Assembly (NCBI GenBank): GCA_947169185.1
Contig: CAMVOS010000014.1
Span: forward strand, 1-58,032
Length of the DNA stretch: 58,032 nucleotides
Source of the DNA: an uncultured Prevotella sp.
Lineage (GTDB): Bacteria; Bacteroidota; Bacteroidia; Bacteroidales; Bacteroidaceae
Reading direction: 5' to 3'
Under the pieces are notes generated by a model. That model worked only from the letters and a program-made list of their open reading frames with translations. It did not search any database and was not told where the DNA came from. The translations under genes were made by a program, and so were the position numbers. Numbering within the stretch: the stretch's first letter is position 1; each line of letters begins with the position of its first letter. Of this stretch, positions 18,158-27,506 are shown one piece after another.

Positions 18158-20539
18158 TTAATTCTTTATAAGTCTAACCTCGTAGATCTCGCCAATCTGC
18201 TTTCGTGGTTTTGCCACAAACTTGACGCGCACCTGTTTCTTGCCTTTCAGCAGTTCTGCTGGCACAGGATACGTCTCATACTTGAATTCCGAGATACGAT
18301 ACTTACCCGTATTGTTGACAGATGTGATGACAACATCGTCGACAAGAATGTCGAACTCGTGACTCTTCCACTCGCCTACGCCCCAGTACTTCAGACGTAA
18401 GCTGAGGTCGGTCTCGCCGCCAGTCTGCAACAGATAACTGAAGTAATGGCCATCGCGGGCATCACGGAAGAACACGTCATTAGTATTGCCAACCCACGAA
18501 TCGTCAGTTTCCATGAAGTGATCGCTCTCAGGTTGTTGTTCACCAGGCTGAACCTTGTCAGTAGTACGTGCCTCAAGAGCCTGACGCTCTTGCTCCTGAC
18601 GGGCCAAGTTGTCCAAGTAGCCCTTATAACTGTCCTCCGAGAGTGCTAACCAATACATCATGTAACGTGCGTCGTGCAACTCGAAGAACGGCATCAACTC
18701 ATTGCGGATTTCGTTCACCATTCTTGTGGAAAGCGTAAAGTGTAACGGTTTACCTGCAATGGGCTGCAGCTGGTTGGCGATGTCCTCAATACTATTATTA
18801 ATAAGGATTGGTGCCTGATCGACTGGCAGTTTCTTGCCAACAGCCAACTGTCCGAAGCGGCTGTCGTCGGCAATGAGGCCGGCCAAGTCCTCGGTACCAG
18901 TCTTCATGGCAAGCATGATGGGACCATGCATCAGAGCGACATACTGAGGCAGATTAGGCAGATATTTGACACTGTTATGCATAGGGAACTCAATGTCGAC
19001 TACGTCACCCTTCTTCCACTTGCGGCTGATGGCGACATAGCTTGACGGACCAGTAACGATGCTGACCGGCTCGCCGTTCACGTTTACCGTGAACTCACCG
19101 GGCTTCACCCAACCAGGATAACGTACCTGAAGCGTAAACTGTCCCTTGCCCTGAACAATAGTCAGACGACTAGTTTCTGCATAAGGAAATTCCGTCTCTT
19201 GACGAAGCACGATGCCGCGTTCCTTCCAGTTCAGCTCAGTGGCGGCAAACAAGTTGACAAACAGATTATCAGCTTTCTTAGTATACACAAACTGACCGTA
19301 CTTGCCGTGATTCTCCATACCCGTACCCACGCAGCACCACATAGCCTCGTTAGGTGCCGAATAGACACGATAGTGGCGTGGACGGGCTGATGTAAAGTAT
19401 ACGTAGCCGCCATGCTCAGGATGCTGACTCGACAAAATGTGGTTGAACGTTGCCAACTCATAGAAGTCGGCATAGCGAGCCTCAGGATTACGGCGGTGGA
19501 GTTCCTCGGAGAGCTTCAGCATATTGTTTGTATTACAGGTTTCCGGACCGTCTATATCCTCGACGAAATCCTTACAAGCCTCCTTGCTGGGGAAGTGTTC
19601 ACGACGCGAGTTACCCCCGAATGCCAACGAACGCTCACCAGTCACAATATCCCAGAAGTAGATGGCAGCATTATGGTATGCTTCATCGCCCGACAACTCA
19701 GCAATGCGCTCGAAGCCCACTACCTTAGGCACCTGCGTATTGGCATGCATGTTGTCCAAACAGTCCTGACGCTGTGACAGGGGCAGCAACAAACGGCGAT
19801 GCGAGAAACGCTTGGCAACATCAAGATACTTCTTATCGCCCGTAATAGCATAGGCATCAGCCAATACTTCATTCATGCCTCCATGTTCTGTATGCAGTGT
19901 ACGTTCAACCTGTTCGTCTGTAAGTCCTGCAGTCAGGTCGATAGCCCAATCACAGAATCCAAGGAATAGCGTTTTAGCCTGCTCGTTGCCACAATACACC
20001 CAACAATCGCGCAATCCGGCATACATCTTATGTAAGTTATAGAAAGCCACCCACGCACCTGAATAGGGTCCGAAGTTACCTTTCTTGTAGTTTGACCAAA
20101 TACGATCGCTGCCAGGGACACCGCCTACGTAGCCTTTACCCCACTCTGGATGGTTCTTGGTATTAGCATCAGCACAGCGTTGCAACTCGCTGATCCAATA
20201 CTCCATCCTTTCTCTACACTCTTTCGAGCCCGTAGCAGCATTGATAGCCATTGCCGTCAGGTAGTGACCACCCACATGTCCGTCCAGTCCATCCCAGTTA
20301 GGATACGACTTGCCCTTCGGTTGCAGTCCTGCCTCTTTCAGGAATGGTGCCAACAGTCGGTCATTGTCATACTTCAGCAGCGTCTTGACGTTCAAGTCGC
20401 GTGCCTTCTTTAATGGGCCGTCCAACAATGTGACGTCACCAAGTGGGAACTCGTCGGCATACAACCGCTCTTGTGCATGGACACCACTCACCATGAGCAA
20501 TGCTACGCCCATCATTCCCCTTACAATCTTTTTCATCAT
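18158..20539 (-). CDS. GH127 beta-L-arabinofuranosidase-like glycosidase, secreted
   Basis: A 793-residue exported enzyme of the DUF1680/GH127 family, which removes beta-L-arabinofuranosyl residues from plant glycans. The signal peptide is at residues 1-22 (ending GVHAQ). The (alpha/alpha)6 barrel begins at GDVTLLDGPLKKARDLN; NWDGLDGHVGGHYLTAMAI and HGGMNEVLADAY are family blocks. Glu333-x-Cys335 (ETC) and Cys402-Cys403 (MWCCVGTGMENHG) correspond to the metal-binding and cysteine-nucleophile site known from HypBA1. The C-terminal 150 residues form beta-rich domains, with a repetitive linker near 650-680 (ARQEQERQALEARTTDK). No polysaccharide-utilisation genes are adjacent, so it is an isolated glycosidase with its own promoter. 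Confidence 0.9.
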   Translation of the reverse strand: MMKKIVRGMMGVALLMVSGVHAQERLYADEFPLGDVTLLDGPLKKARDLNVKTLLKYDNDRLLAPFLKEAGLQPKGKSYPNWDGLDGHVGGHYLTAMAINAATGSKECRERMEYWISELQRCADANTKNHPEWGKGYVGGVPGSDRIWSNYKKGNFGPYSGAWVAFYNLHKMYAGLRDCWVYCGNEQAKTLFLGFCDWAIDLTAGLTDEQVERTLHTEHGGMNEVLADAYAITGDKKYLDVAKRFSHRRLLLPLSQRQDCLDNMHANTQVPKVVGFERIAELSGDEAYHNAAIYFWDIVTGERSLAFGGNSRREHFPSKEACKDFVEDIDGPETCNTNNMLKLSEELHRRNPEARYADFYELATFNHILSSQHPEHGGYVYFTSARPRHYRVYSAPNEAMWCCVGTGMENHGKYGQFVYTKKADNLFVNLFAATELNWKERGIVLRQETEFPYAETSRLTIVQGKGQFTLQVRYPGWVKPGEFTVNVNGEPVSIVTGPSSYVAISRKWKKGDVVDIEFPMHNSVKYLPNLPQYVALMHGPIMLAMKTGTEDLAGLIADDSRFGQLAVGKKLPVDQAPILINNSIEDIANQLQPIAGKPLHFTLSTRMVNEIRNELMPFFELHDARYMMYWLALSEDSYKGYLDNLARQEQERQALEARTTDKVQPGEQQPESDHFMETDDSWVGNTNDVFFRDARDGHYFSYLLQTGGETDLSLRLKYWGVGEWKSHEFDILVDDVVITSVNNTGKYRISEFKYETYPVPAELLKGKKQVRVKFVAKPRKQIGEIYEVRLIKN

Positions 20540-20566
20540 GGTCTTTAAGTTCTATCTTTTGATTTT

Positions 20567-20575
20567 GCAAAATTA
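20567..20575 (-). promoter_or_regulatory. -7 box TAATTTTGC for the GH127 gene
   Basis: It matches the Bacteroidetes -7 element, 28 bases before the start at 20539. Confidence 0.65.
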
Positions 20576-20615
20576 CAAATAAATAATGAGCCTGCCAAAT
20601 TTTAGAGTAGCAAAA

Positions 20616-20690
20616 TACTCCCGCCTTATTTCCAAATACTCCTGCCTTATTTCTGAATAACCCTGCCTTATTTCTGAATAACCCTGGGTT
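20616..20690. repeat. AATAACCCTGCCTTATT repeat cluster
   Basis: Four related units of about 20 bases; 20656-20672 is the exact reverse complement of 8167-8183. It fills the gap before the GH127 promoter. Confidence 0.85.
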
Positions 20691-20694
20691 AGTA

Positions 20695-21014
20695 CTACAA
20701 ATAGGTGTTGTCGTCAATGCCCTTAAACAGCGTTTTCATCTTTTGGGCACGCTGCTTGAGGCGATTAACCTCATCGCGGAAAAGCGGGGGGATATCGGCT
20801 CCCGTGAACGACTCTTCACCATTGGTCTTAGCCGTACGTTCAGCTCGTAGAACTCCTTGGGTTCTTGAATATTACCCTCTTCATCGGGTGTCATACGGGA
20901 AATATGTACCTTGACCTCGCCGTAAGCCTTGCGGATGCTCTGGATGGTAATCTGAGCACTGACAGACAGTCCAACGGCACAAAAGAATAATATGATAAGA
21001 AGTAGCTTTTTCAT
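20695..21014 (-). pseudogene. small secreted protein, frameshifted
   Basis: A signal peptide (MKKLLLIILFFCAVGLSVSAQ) and a short mature part (IRKAYGEVKVHISRM, then EEGNIQEPKEFYELNVR) are followed by a switch of reading frame near 20830-20835. In the starting frame the tail is arginine-serine-rich junk ending at 20736. In the next frame the tail reads AKTNGEESFTGADIPPLF and then RDEVNRLKQRAQKMK, ending at a TAG at 20695, which looks like real coding sequence with a charged helix. Adding one base restores a protein of about 106 residues. The site is not a homopolymer. It is either a real loss-of-function mutation or an assembly error. The function is unknown. An alternative start five codons upstream (21029) exists. 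Confidence 0.65.
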
Positions 21015-21064
21015 TGTCTGTAGTTTCATTTATAAGCGTTAGAGGTTATTTGGTCTTTCTGAAA

Positions 21065-21096
21065 ACGGCAGGTCCCTCGGTCAAGGAACCTGCCGT
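21065..21096 (-). terminator. rho-independent terminator of the nuo operon
   Basis: Arms ACGGCAGGT and ACCTGCCGT form a 9-bp stem; on the minus strand the hairpin is followed by TTTTC. It lies about 30 bases after the nuoN stop. Confidence 0.75.
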
Positions 21097-21125
21097 AGTA
21101 TTATTGTTCTGACAAGTCCGTCGTC

Positions 21126-22568
21126 TTAGAATGCTGAAGCGGCGAACAAGTAGTCGTAGATGCACGAGCAAATACCGAAGAGGGCAATGCCTGCGGTGCA
21201 GAGCGCCAAAGCCACGCGGGTGTTGACATCAGTCTTGAACGTAGGCAGTGGATTGTCGCTGGGCTTAATGTACATGGCCTTGACGATGAGCAGATAGTAG
21301 TACAAGCTCACGACAGTGTTGACCAAAGCGACAAATACTACGAAGTAGGCCCAGAAGGAGCCCTGCTCAGCAGCAGCCATGAATACGAAGAACTTCGAGA
21401 ACATACCTGCAAACGGAGGAATACCAGCCAGCGAGAACAGAGCCAGCGTCATGAGGAACGATAGCTTCGGGTTGGTCTGGTAGAGGCCGTCGTACGCACT
21501 CATCTGAGTAGTACCGCCATTATTCTGCTCAACAGTAGAGATAACGGTAAATACTGCCATGTTAGCCACAATGTACACCAGAATGTAGTACATCAGCGAC
21601 GTCATACCCATCTGAGAACCACCAATGACAGCCAACATGATATAGCCAGCCTGCGAGATAGAGCTGAACGCCATGAAGCGCTTTAGTTCGCTCTGACGGA
21701 TGGCGAAGAGGTTGGCAATGGTGATAGACAATACGATGACCACGTAGAGCATGTACTCCCAATAATCAATCATCGGACCAAAGGCCTTAGCGAGGATAAC
21801 CAGTGCAGCAAAAGCGGCAGCACCCTTCGAGCAGACTGACAGGTAACCAGTGATGGGCGTCGGAGCACCCTCGTAGGTATCGGCCGTCCAGAAGTGGAAG
21901 GGTACCAGCGACAACTTGAAGGCAAGACCGCTGAAGAAGAACACAAGACCCATCAGTTGCAGGGGGCTGAACATATAACGGTTGGCCAATGCTTCAGCTA
22001 CGTCGTTGAAGTAGAGTGTACCCGTAGCCGCATAGACGAACGAGATGCCATAGAGCATCACACCGCTCGAGAACGTAGCCACAAGGATGTACTTAGCAGC
22101 AGCCTCAGCCGACTTCTTCTTCCACTTGTCGAAAGCCACCAAGCAGGCCATAGGCACTGAGGCTGTTTCCAGTCCGAGGAAGAACAGCAGGAAAGAGCCG
22201 CTGGACATCATGATATACATACCCAGCAAGGTAGAGAGTACCAACAGGTGGAACTCACCGGCATACTTCGAAGCTTCGCGCTCCAGCCAAGGCTCAGCCA
22301 TCACGACGACGATAAAGGTACCGAAGGTGAGGATGAGTTTCATGACCTGAGCGGCCTGCGATGCCACATACATACCACCGAAAGCCTCAGCAGGACCAAC
22401 GGTAGTAAGCATAATGGTCTGACAGAGCAGCAGGGCAGCAGTCAGCTTACCCAGCACGCCAGCCTTGCGCTCGCTCTTATGCAGACAGAAGTCGGCAAAG
22501 AACACGATAATCAATGCGAGGACCAAAAGCGCCTCGGGAATCATATTTAGGAATTGTCCGTAATTCAT
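21126..22568 (-). CDS. nuoN: NADH-quinone oxidoreductase subunit N
   Basis: A 480-residue antiporter-like membrane subunit of complex I, with about 14 hydrophobic helices. The family core GYLSVCSKGAAAFAALVILAK carries the key lysine in a broken helix, and FMAFSSISQAGYIMLAV is the second half-channel segment. It helps translocate protons across the inner membrane. It is the last gene of the nuo operon, starting 17 bases after nuoM and followed by a terminator. The length is typical. Confidence 0.95.
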   Translation of the reverse strand: MNYGQFLNMIPEALLVLALIIVFFADFCLHKSERKAGVLGKLTAALLLCQTIMLTTVGPAEAFGGMYVASQAAQVMKLILTFGTFIVVVMAEPWLEREASKYAGEFHLLVLSTLLGMYIMMSSGSFLLFFLGLETASVPMACLVAFDKWKKKSAEAAAKYILVATFSSGVMLYGISFVYAATGTLYFNDVAEALANRYMFSPLQLMGLVFFFSGLAFKLSLVPFHFWTADTYEGAPTPITGYLSVCSKGAAAFAALVILAKAFGPMIDYWEYMLYVVIVLSITIANLFAIRQSELKRFMAFSSISQAGYIMLAVIGGSQMGMTSLMYYILVYIVANMAVFTVISTVEQNNGGTTQMSAYDGLYQTNPKLSFLMTLALFSLAGIPPFAGMFSKFFVFMAAAEQGSFWAYFVVFVALVNTVVSLYYYLLIVKAMYIKPSDNPLPTFKTDVNTRVALALCTAGIALFGICSCIYDYLFAASAF

Positions 22569-22585
22569 ATTTTCGTCCTCCTATA

Positions 22586-24067
22586 TTAAATGATATTTGC
22601 GAGAATTGGTCCAACAGCATCGCTGATAACATTGCTTGCCCATAGTGGGAACAGACCGAGACCAGCCACACAAGCGATGAGACAGATGACGGCAACCCGC
22701 TCGTCCCAAGTAGCATCGGTAAGTTCGAGGTAGTGAGGATTCTTCACCTCGCCATACAGAATCTTACCAACAACACGAAGAATGTAAACTGCCGTTACGA
22801 CGATAGAGGTACAAGCGATGATGGTAGCCACACGGTGGAACGTATCAGGATTCTCGAACGAACCTACGAAGATGGTCATCTCAGCAATGAATCCCGAGAA
22901 GCCCGGAAGACCGAGGTTGGCCAAACCGGCAATCACATAACCCACAGCGAGGAAAGGCATAATCTTCATCAGACCATCCAAGTAGCGGATGTCACGAGTG
23001 TGGGTACGACCATAAATCATACCGATGAGGGCAAAGAAGAGGGCCGTCATCAGACCGTGACTAAGCATCTGCAGGATAGCACCTGTGCAAGAGGTCTTGG
23101 TCATCATCAACAGGGCAAAGAGCACCAGACCACAGTGAGACACAGACGAATAAGCGTTGATATACTTCAGGTCGGTCTGTACGCAAGCTGAGAAGGCGCC
23201 ATAGACTACTGAGATAGTGGTGAGAATCAGGAAGATCCAAGCCAACTCGTTAGCTGCATCGGGCAACAGATACATAGCTACACGGAAGCAGCCATAGCCT
23301 CCCAGCTTCATCAGCACACCAGCGTGGAGCATCGACACAGCCGTGGGGGCTGAAGCGTGACCGTCGGGTGACCATGTGTGGAAGGGAAACAGAGCGCCCA
23401 GCACACCAAAACCAATGAAGATGAAGGGGAAGAACACCTTCTGAGTAGCAACGGGAATGTTGTGCATAGCAGCAATCTCGTTGACATTCATCGTGGTGGC
23501 ACCGCTGAAGTAGTAGATGCCCAGAATACCGATGATCAGGAGGGCCGAGCCTCCCATCAGCATCAGCGTCAGCTTCATAGCAGCATACTCCTTATTACCA
23601 GAACCCCAGACACCAATCAGCAGGTACATGGGAATCAGAGCCACCTCGTAGAACATGAACATGGTGAACATATCGGTGCAGATGAAGAAGCCATACACAC
23701 CCGTCGAAAGCAGAGTGAACCAGAGGAAATACTCCTTGGTCAGCGGTTTCAGCTGCCAAGAGGCAAAAGTACCCGTGAACACGATGATGCTCGACAGGAG
23801 CAGCATCACCACAGAGATACCGTCGACACCGACAGAATAGGCAATATTAAGCGGCTTGAACCAAGGCGTGCTATAGGTCAACAGCATCACATCAGTATTA
23901 CCTGCTGCACGCTGCTGAACGAAATAGATGGTCAGCCATACGGACAGGGCCAGCAAGCACGAAGCGCCAACCACCATCACACCACGCACCTGATTGAGGC
24001 TCTTAGCCAGCCAAAGGCCGAGGAGCATCAGGGCGGGAATTACTACGAATAATGTTAATATACTCAT
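22586..24067 (-). CDS. nuoM: NADH-quinone oxidoreductase subunit M
   Basis: A 493-residue antiporter-like subunit. FPFHTWSPDGHASAPTAVSMLHAGVLMKLGGYG is the classic block of subunit M (split here by family numbering: proton-channel Glu and Lys helices), and INAYSSVSHCGLVLFAL is the second. The catalytic lysine and glutamate helices are intact. It is one of three large proton-pumping modules of complex I. It lies between nuoL (46 bases upstream) and nuoN (17 bases downstream). Confidence 0.95.
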   Translation of the reverse strand: MSILTLFVVIPALMLLGLWLAKSLNQVRGVMVVGASCLLALSVWLTIYFVQQRAAGNTDVMLLTYSTPWFKPLNIAYSVGVDGISVVMLLLSSIIVFTGTFASWQLKPLTKEYFLWFTLLSTGVYGFFICTDMFTMFMFYEVALIPMYLLIGVWGSGNKEYAAMKLTLMLMGGSALLIIGILGIYYFSGATTMNVNEIAAMHNIPVATQKVFFPFIFIGFGVLGALFPFHTWSPDGHASAPTAVSMLHAGVLMKLGGYGCFRVAMYLLPDAANELAWIFLILTTISVVYGAFSACVQTDLKYINAYSSVSHCGLVLFALLMMTKTSCTGAILQMLSHGLMTALFFALIGMIYGRTHTRDIRYLDGLMKIMPFLAVGYVIAGLANLGLPGFSGFIAEMTIFVGSFENPDTFHRVATIIACTSIVVTAVYILRVVGKILYGEVKNPHYLELTDATWDERVAVICLIACVAGLGLFPLWASNVISDAVGPILANII

Positions 24068-24113
24068 TTTCGATTTTTCGTTATGACGTTATTACGTTAT
24101 TTCGTTATCACGA

Positions 24114-26108
24114 TTAAATTGCAAGCAATATGAGCGTCAGGGCCACAGTACCCGTCAGGAACCATACGGCATACTGACGAACATCGCCACTCTGCCAAGG
24201 ACGCAAAGACTCACCGGCCTCGTTGGCACCCCATGCCATGAAGTTGAATGTGCCATCAACGACGTGACGGTCGAACCAAGCAATAGGCTTGGAGATGCAG
24301 CGGAAGATGATGCGGTGTGTGACATACTGCCAAATCTCGTCCTGATAGAAACGCTTGTAGGCTGCACGATGCAACTTGGGGAACGTCTTGTACAGGCGCT
24401 CAGCGATGGGCTGGCTCTCACCCTTATAAATATAGGTGGCGAGACAGATGCTCAGGATGGCAATAACGGTACTGGTAGCAGCAATCTGCGTGTCGAAGTG
24501 GATGGTATAATTGGTACCCTCGGCACTTACAAACTGACCAAAGCTGCCACCCCACCCTGCAAAACCTGCAATGGTAGAGTAGATACCAACACCCATGGTA
24601 ATAACACAGAGCACAATGAGAGGAATGGTCATCGTCAGAGGAGCCTCGTGCGGTGTATGGTGCTCGTGAGCCTCCTTGTTCTCGTTTCCCCAGAAAATGC
24701 CGTAGTACAGACGGAACATGTAGAAGGCTGTCATAGCAGCAATACCCGTCATAATCCAACCTACCACTGGACTGTAGGCAAAGCAGGCTGTGATAATCTC
24801 ATCCTTTGAGCTGAAGCCCGAGAAGAAAGGAATACCTGCAATAGCGAAGCAGCTGATGAGGAAGGTAATGTTGGTGATAGGCATGTACTTGCGCAGACCA
24901 CCCATCATCGCCATCTCGTTCGAGTGTACAGCGTGGATGATACAACCGGCACCTAAGAACAAGCAAGCCTTGAACATAGCATGGGTGAACAGGTGGAACA
25001 TACCAGCCATGAAACCGAGCTGTGCGTGATTGTCGAGTACACCATGATGACCTGGCAGCGAAACGCCAAGAGCCACCATCATGAAGGCAATCTGCGAGAT
25101 GGTTGAGAAGGCCAGCACACGCTTGATGTCACTCTGGGCACAAGCCACAGCAGCAGCATAGAAAGCGGTGAAGACACCTACCCATACAACAATCGACATC
25201 TGAGGCTGAGCATATTCAACCCAGAGGGGGAACATACGGGCAATCTGGAACACACCGGCTACCACCATCGTAGCAGCGTGGATGAGTGCAGAAACAGGCG
25301 TCGGACCCTCCATAGCATCGGGCAGCCAAATGTGCAACGGGAACATAGCACTCTTACCGGCACCACCGATGAACATCAGCACCAGCGCCGTAGGCAGGAT
25401 GAAGCCTGCAGCGGCAACAGCCTTAGCTGCATTACCGGCAATGAACGGAGTAGTACCCTCGCCCATCACGATATTGCCTGCAAACGAGAAGCTGAACGAA
25501 TCGGTGTAATAGCCGAACATCAGGATACCGATGAGGAAGAACATATCGGCAAAGCGCGTCACGATGAATGCCTTCTTAGAGGCAGCGATGGCGGGCTTCA
25601 ACGGATAGTAGAATCCAATGAGCAGATAGGAACTGACACCCACAAGTTCCCAGAAGGTGTACATCTGGAAGATGTTGGTAGCCAGTACCAGACCCAGCAT
25701 CGACATCGTGAAGAGGCTCAGAAACGCATAGTAGCGCTGGAAGCCCTTCTCGCCGTGCATGTAGCCGAATGAATAGATATGTACCATGAACGACACCGTG
25801 CTGATGACAATGAGCATCATCACCGAGATAGGATCCAGGAGGATACCCATATCGAAGTGCAGATTGCCCAACGGCAGCCAGGTGAAGTTATAAGGAACTA
25901 ACGTTGGGAATGTGCCATCAGCCATACGGTCGCCACCGAAATAGGCAAACGCCGTCACATACGACAGGACGGTCACCAGTCCCAGAGATGTCGTACCAAT
26001 CAGACCAGCGGTCTTGTGCGACATCTTCATGCCAGCCAGCGCAAGAATCACGAAAGACAGCGCAGGCAGCAGAAGAATCAGGAATGAATAACTATAAATT
26101 GTTTCCAT
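24114..26108 (-). CDS. nuoL: NADH-quinone oxidoreductase subunit L
   Basis: A 664-residue subunit, longer than the common 610-630 residues. The blocks GVSSYLLIGFYY, FPLHIWLPDAMEGPTPVSALIHAATMVVAGVFQ (antiporter signature, positions about 225-260) and LAFSTISQIAFMMVALG are intact. The extra length is in the C-terminal third, after a histidine-rich loop (KEAHEHHTPHEAP) that precedes the helices leading to the lateral arm. It couples quinone chemistry in the membrane arm to proton movement. It is separated from nuoK by only 6 bases. Confidence 0.95.
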   Translation of the reverse strand: METIYSYSFLILLLPALSFVILALAGMKMSHKTAGLIGTTSLGLVTVLSYVTAFAYFGGDRMADGTFPTLVPYNFTWLPLGNLHFDMGILLDPISVMMLIVISTVSFMVHIYSFGYMHGEKGFQRYYAFLSLFTMSMLGLVLATNIFQMYTFWELVGVSSYLLIGFYYPLKPAIAASKKAFIVTRFADMFFLIGILMFGYYTDSFSFSFAGNIVMGEGTTPFIAGNAAKAVAAAGFILPTALVLMFIGGAGKSAMFPLHIWLPDAMEGPTPVSALIHAATMVVAGVFQIARMFPLWVEYAQPQMSIVVWVGVFTAFYAAAVACAQSDIKRVLAFSTISQIAFMMVALGVSLPGHHGVLDNHAQLGFMAGMFHLFTHAMFKACLFLGAGCIIHAVHSNEMAMMGGLRKYMPITNITFLISCFAIAGIPFFSGFSSKDEIITACFAYSPVVGWIMTGIAAMTAFYMFRLYYGIFWGNENKEAHEHHTPHEAPLTMTIPLIVLCVITMGVGIYSTIAGFAGWGGSFGQFVSAEGTNYTIHFDTQIAATSTVIAILSICLATYIYKGESQPIAERLYKTFPKLHRAAYKRFYQDEIWQYVTHRIIFRCISKPIAWFDRHVVDGTFNFMAWGANEAGESLRPWQSGDVRQYAVWFLTGTVALTLILLAI

Positions 26109-26114
26109 AACGTA

Positions 26115-26423
26115 TTACCATTTCATGTTCTTAATACTGTCAACGCTATCGCTGTGGAAGTTGCGGTAGACATTGATGATAATAGCAATAGCCACAGCCG
26201 ACTCAGCAGCTGCAACACCAATCACAAAGAGCGTCATAAACATGCCCTCCATGCCGTTGGGATAGAGCAGACGGTTGACGGCGGCAAAGTTAATATCGAC
26301 GGCGTTCAGCACCAGCTCCACAGAGATGAGCATGGCGATGAGGTTGCGACGTGTCACAAAGCCATAGACGCCGATGAAGAACAACAGCGCACTCAGCGCA
26401 AAATAACATTCTACAGGTACCAT
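26115..26423 (-). CDS. nuoK: NADH-quinone oxidoreductase subunit K
   Basis: A 102-residue, three-helix membrane subunit of normal length. The membrane-buried glutamate of the second helix is present in MLISVELVLNAVDINFAAVNR, and the GVYGFVTRRNLI segment is typical. It forms part of the proton path next to NuoJ and NuoA. It is three bases from nuoJ. Confidence 0.95.
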   Translation of the reverse strand: MVPVECYFALSALLFFIGVYGFVTRRNLIAMLISVELVLNAVDINFAAVNRLLYPNGMEGMFMTLFVIGVAAAESAVAIAIIINVYRNFHSDSVDSIKNMKW

Positions 26424-26426
26424 AGC

Positions 26427-26945
26427 TTACTTCTCCTCCTTTTCTTTACGTGCAACAACCAAGCCACCGATGATGCAAGCCAGCAGGAACAGTGAGATGA
26501 ACTCGAAAGCGAGCACATACTGATACTTGCCAGCACCAACGAGGGCCGTACCAATCTCTTTCATAGGAACCTCCACATTGGCAGGAGCCAGCGTAAAGAA
26601 GCCTGTCTTCAGCAGAATCAGACTGACGACAACCAGTCCGGCCAGAGCAGCCAGACCGCCACCAATCATCTTACTGGACTTGACACGTTCCTCCAGTCCC
26701 TGAAGTGTGCGCTTGCTCACCAACTGGATGGCAAACACATAGATCATTGTAACGCCTCCGGCATATACAGAGATCTGAGCGGCTCCAAGGAAGGTGTAAT
26801 CCAGCAGGAAATAGATGCCTGCTACACCAAAGAGCACAAACAACATGAATGTTGCGGCTCGCATAATCTTCGTCGTAGTAACACACATCAGCGCTGAACC
26901 GATGATGAATACTGCGAGAATGATAAACATTATTGTATTACCCAT
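26427..26945 (-). CDS. nuoJ: NADH-quinone oxidoreductase subunit J
   Basis: A 172-residue membrane subunit with five helices. The helix GAAQISVYAGGVTMIYVFAIQLV, which carries the pi-bulge involved in coupling, is clear. The C-terminus ends in a charged tail (ARKEKEEK). Six bases separate it from nuoI. Confidence 0.93.
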   Translation of the reverse strand: MGNTIMFIILAVFIIGSALMCVTTTKIMRAATFMLFVLFGVAGIYFLLDYTFLGAAQISVYAGGVTMIYVFAIQLVSKRTLQGLEERVKSSKMIGGGLAALAGLVVVSLILLKTGFFTLAPANVEVPMKEIGTALVGAGKYQYVLAFEFISLFLLACIIGGLVVARKEKEEK

Positions 26946-26951
26946 AACGCG

Positions 26952-27497
26952 TTACTTCGTTTTAGTGTTAAACTTACCAATCTGCCACTCAGCACCGCCC
27001 TCGATGAGGTTAGGCAGTGAACCGCCAGCGTAAACCTCCTTATCCAAGTGGAGCACCAGCTTAGAGCGGTCGAACACGGCGTTCTCGAAATCATTCGTAA
27101 ACTCGATGGCGTCGAAGTTGCAGGCGTTAGTACAAAGCTGGCAGAACATGCAGTCGCCCAGGTCGTACTGATAATCGTCGAGCACCTTCTTTTTCTTACC
27201 CGTCTCTGGATCCTCAGCCATGTGGCTCACAATCTTGATGGTTCCGTTGGGGCAAGACTTTTCACATAATGTGCAAGCGGTACACTTGTAGCTGCCGTCC
27301 TCGTTGCGCTTGAATACCAAGCGACCACGGTGACGCTTAGCCACGTGGAGTGTAGTCTTGCGGTTCTCGGGGTACTGCTCGGTTGACTTGTTGGTAAAGA
27401 AGTCCTTGAAATATTCCTTCCAAGAGGTCTTCATACCAGTAGCCAGAGTCTTCAAGCCGTGCCCGATTTCTCCGAAATATGTTTTGTTATCTTCCAT
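26952..27497 (-). CDS. nuoI: NADH-quinone oxidoreductase subunit I (two [4Fe-4S])
   Basis: A 181-residue iron-sulfur subunit. Two ferredoxin motifs are complete: CTACTLCEKSCP and CMFCQLCTNACNF, expected to hold clusters N6a and N6b, which pass electrons to NuoB. The N-terminal amphipathic helix (GLKTLATGMKTSWKEYFK) anchors it to the membrane. Because NuoEFG are absent, this subunit is a plausible docking site for an alternative electron donor such as ferredoxin or flavodoxin; that is inference. Confidence 0.95.
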   Translation of the reverse strand: MEDNKTYFGEIGHGLKTLATGMKTSWKEYFKDFFTNKSTEQYPENRKTTLHVAKRHRGRLVFKRNEDGSYKCTACTLCEKSCPNGTIKIVSHMAEDPETGKKKKVLDDYQYDLGDCMFCQLCTNACNFDAIEFTNDFENAVFDRSKLVLHLDKEVYAGGSLPNLIEGGAEWQIGKFNTKTK

Positions 27498-27506
27498 TGC
27501 TATACC

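Noticed and set aside
23378..24052. Open frame antisense to nuoM
   Set aside because: Shadow of the complex I gene; Gln/His-rich composition is typical of reverse reading.
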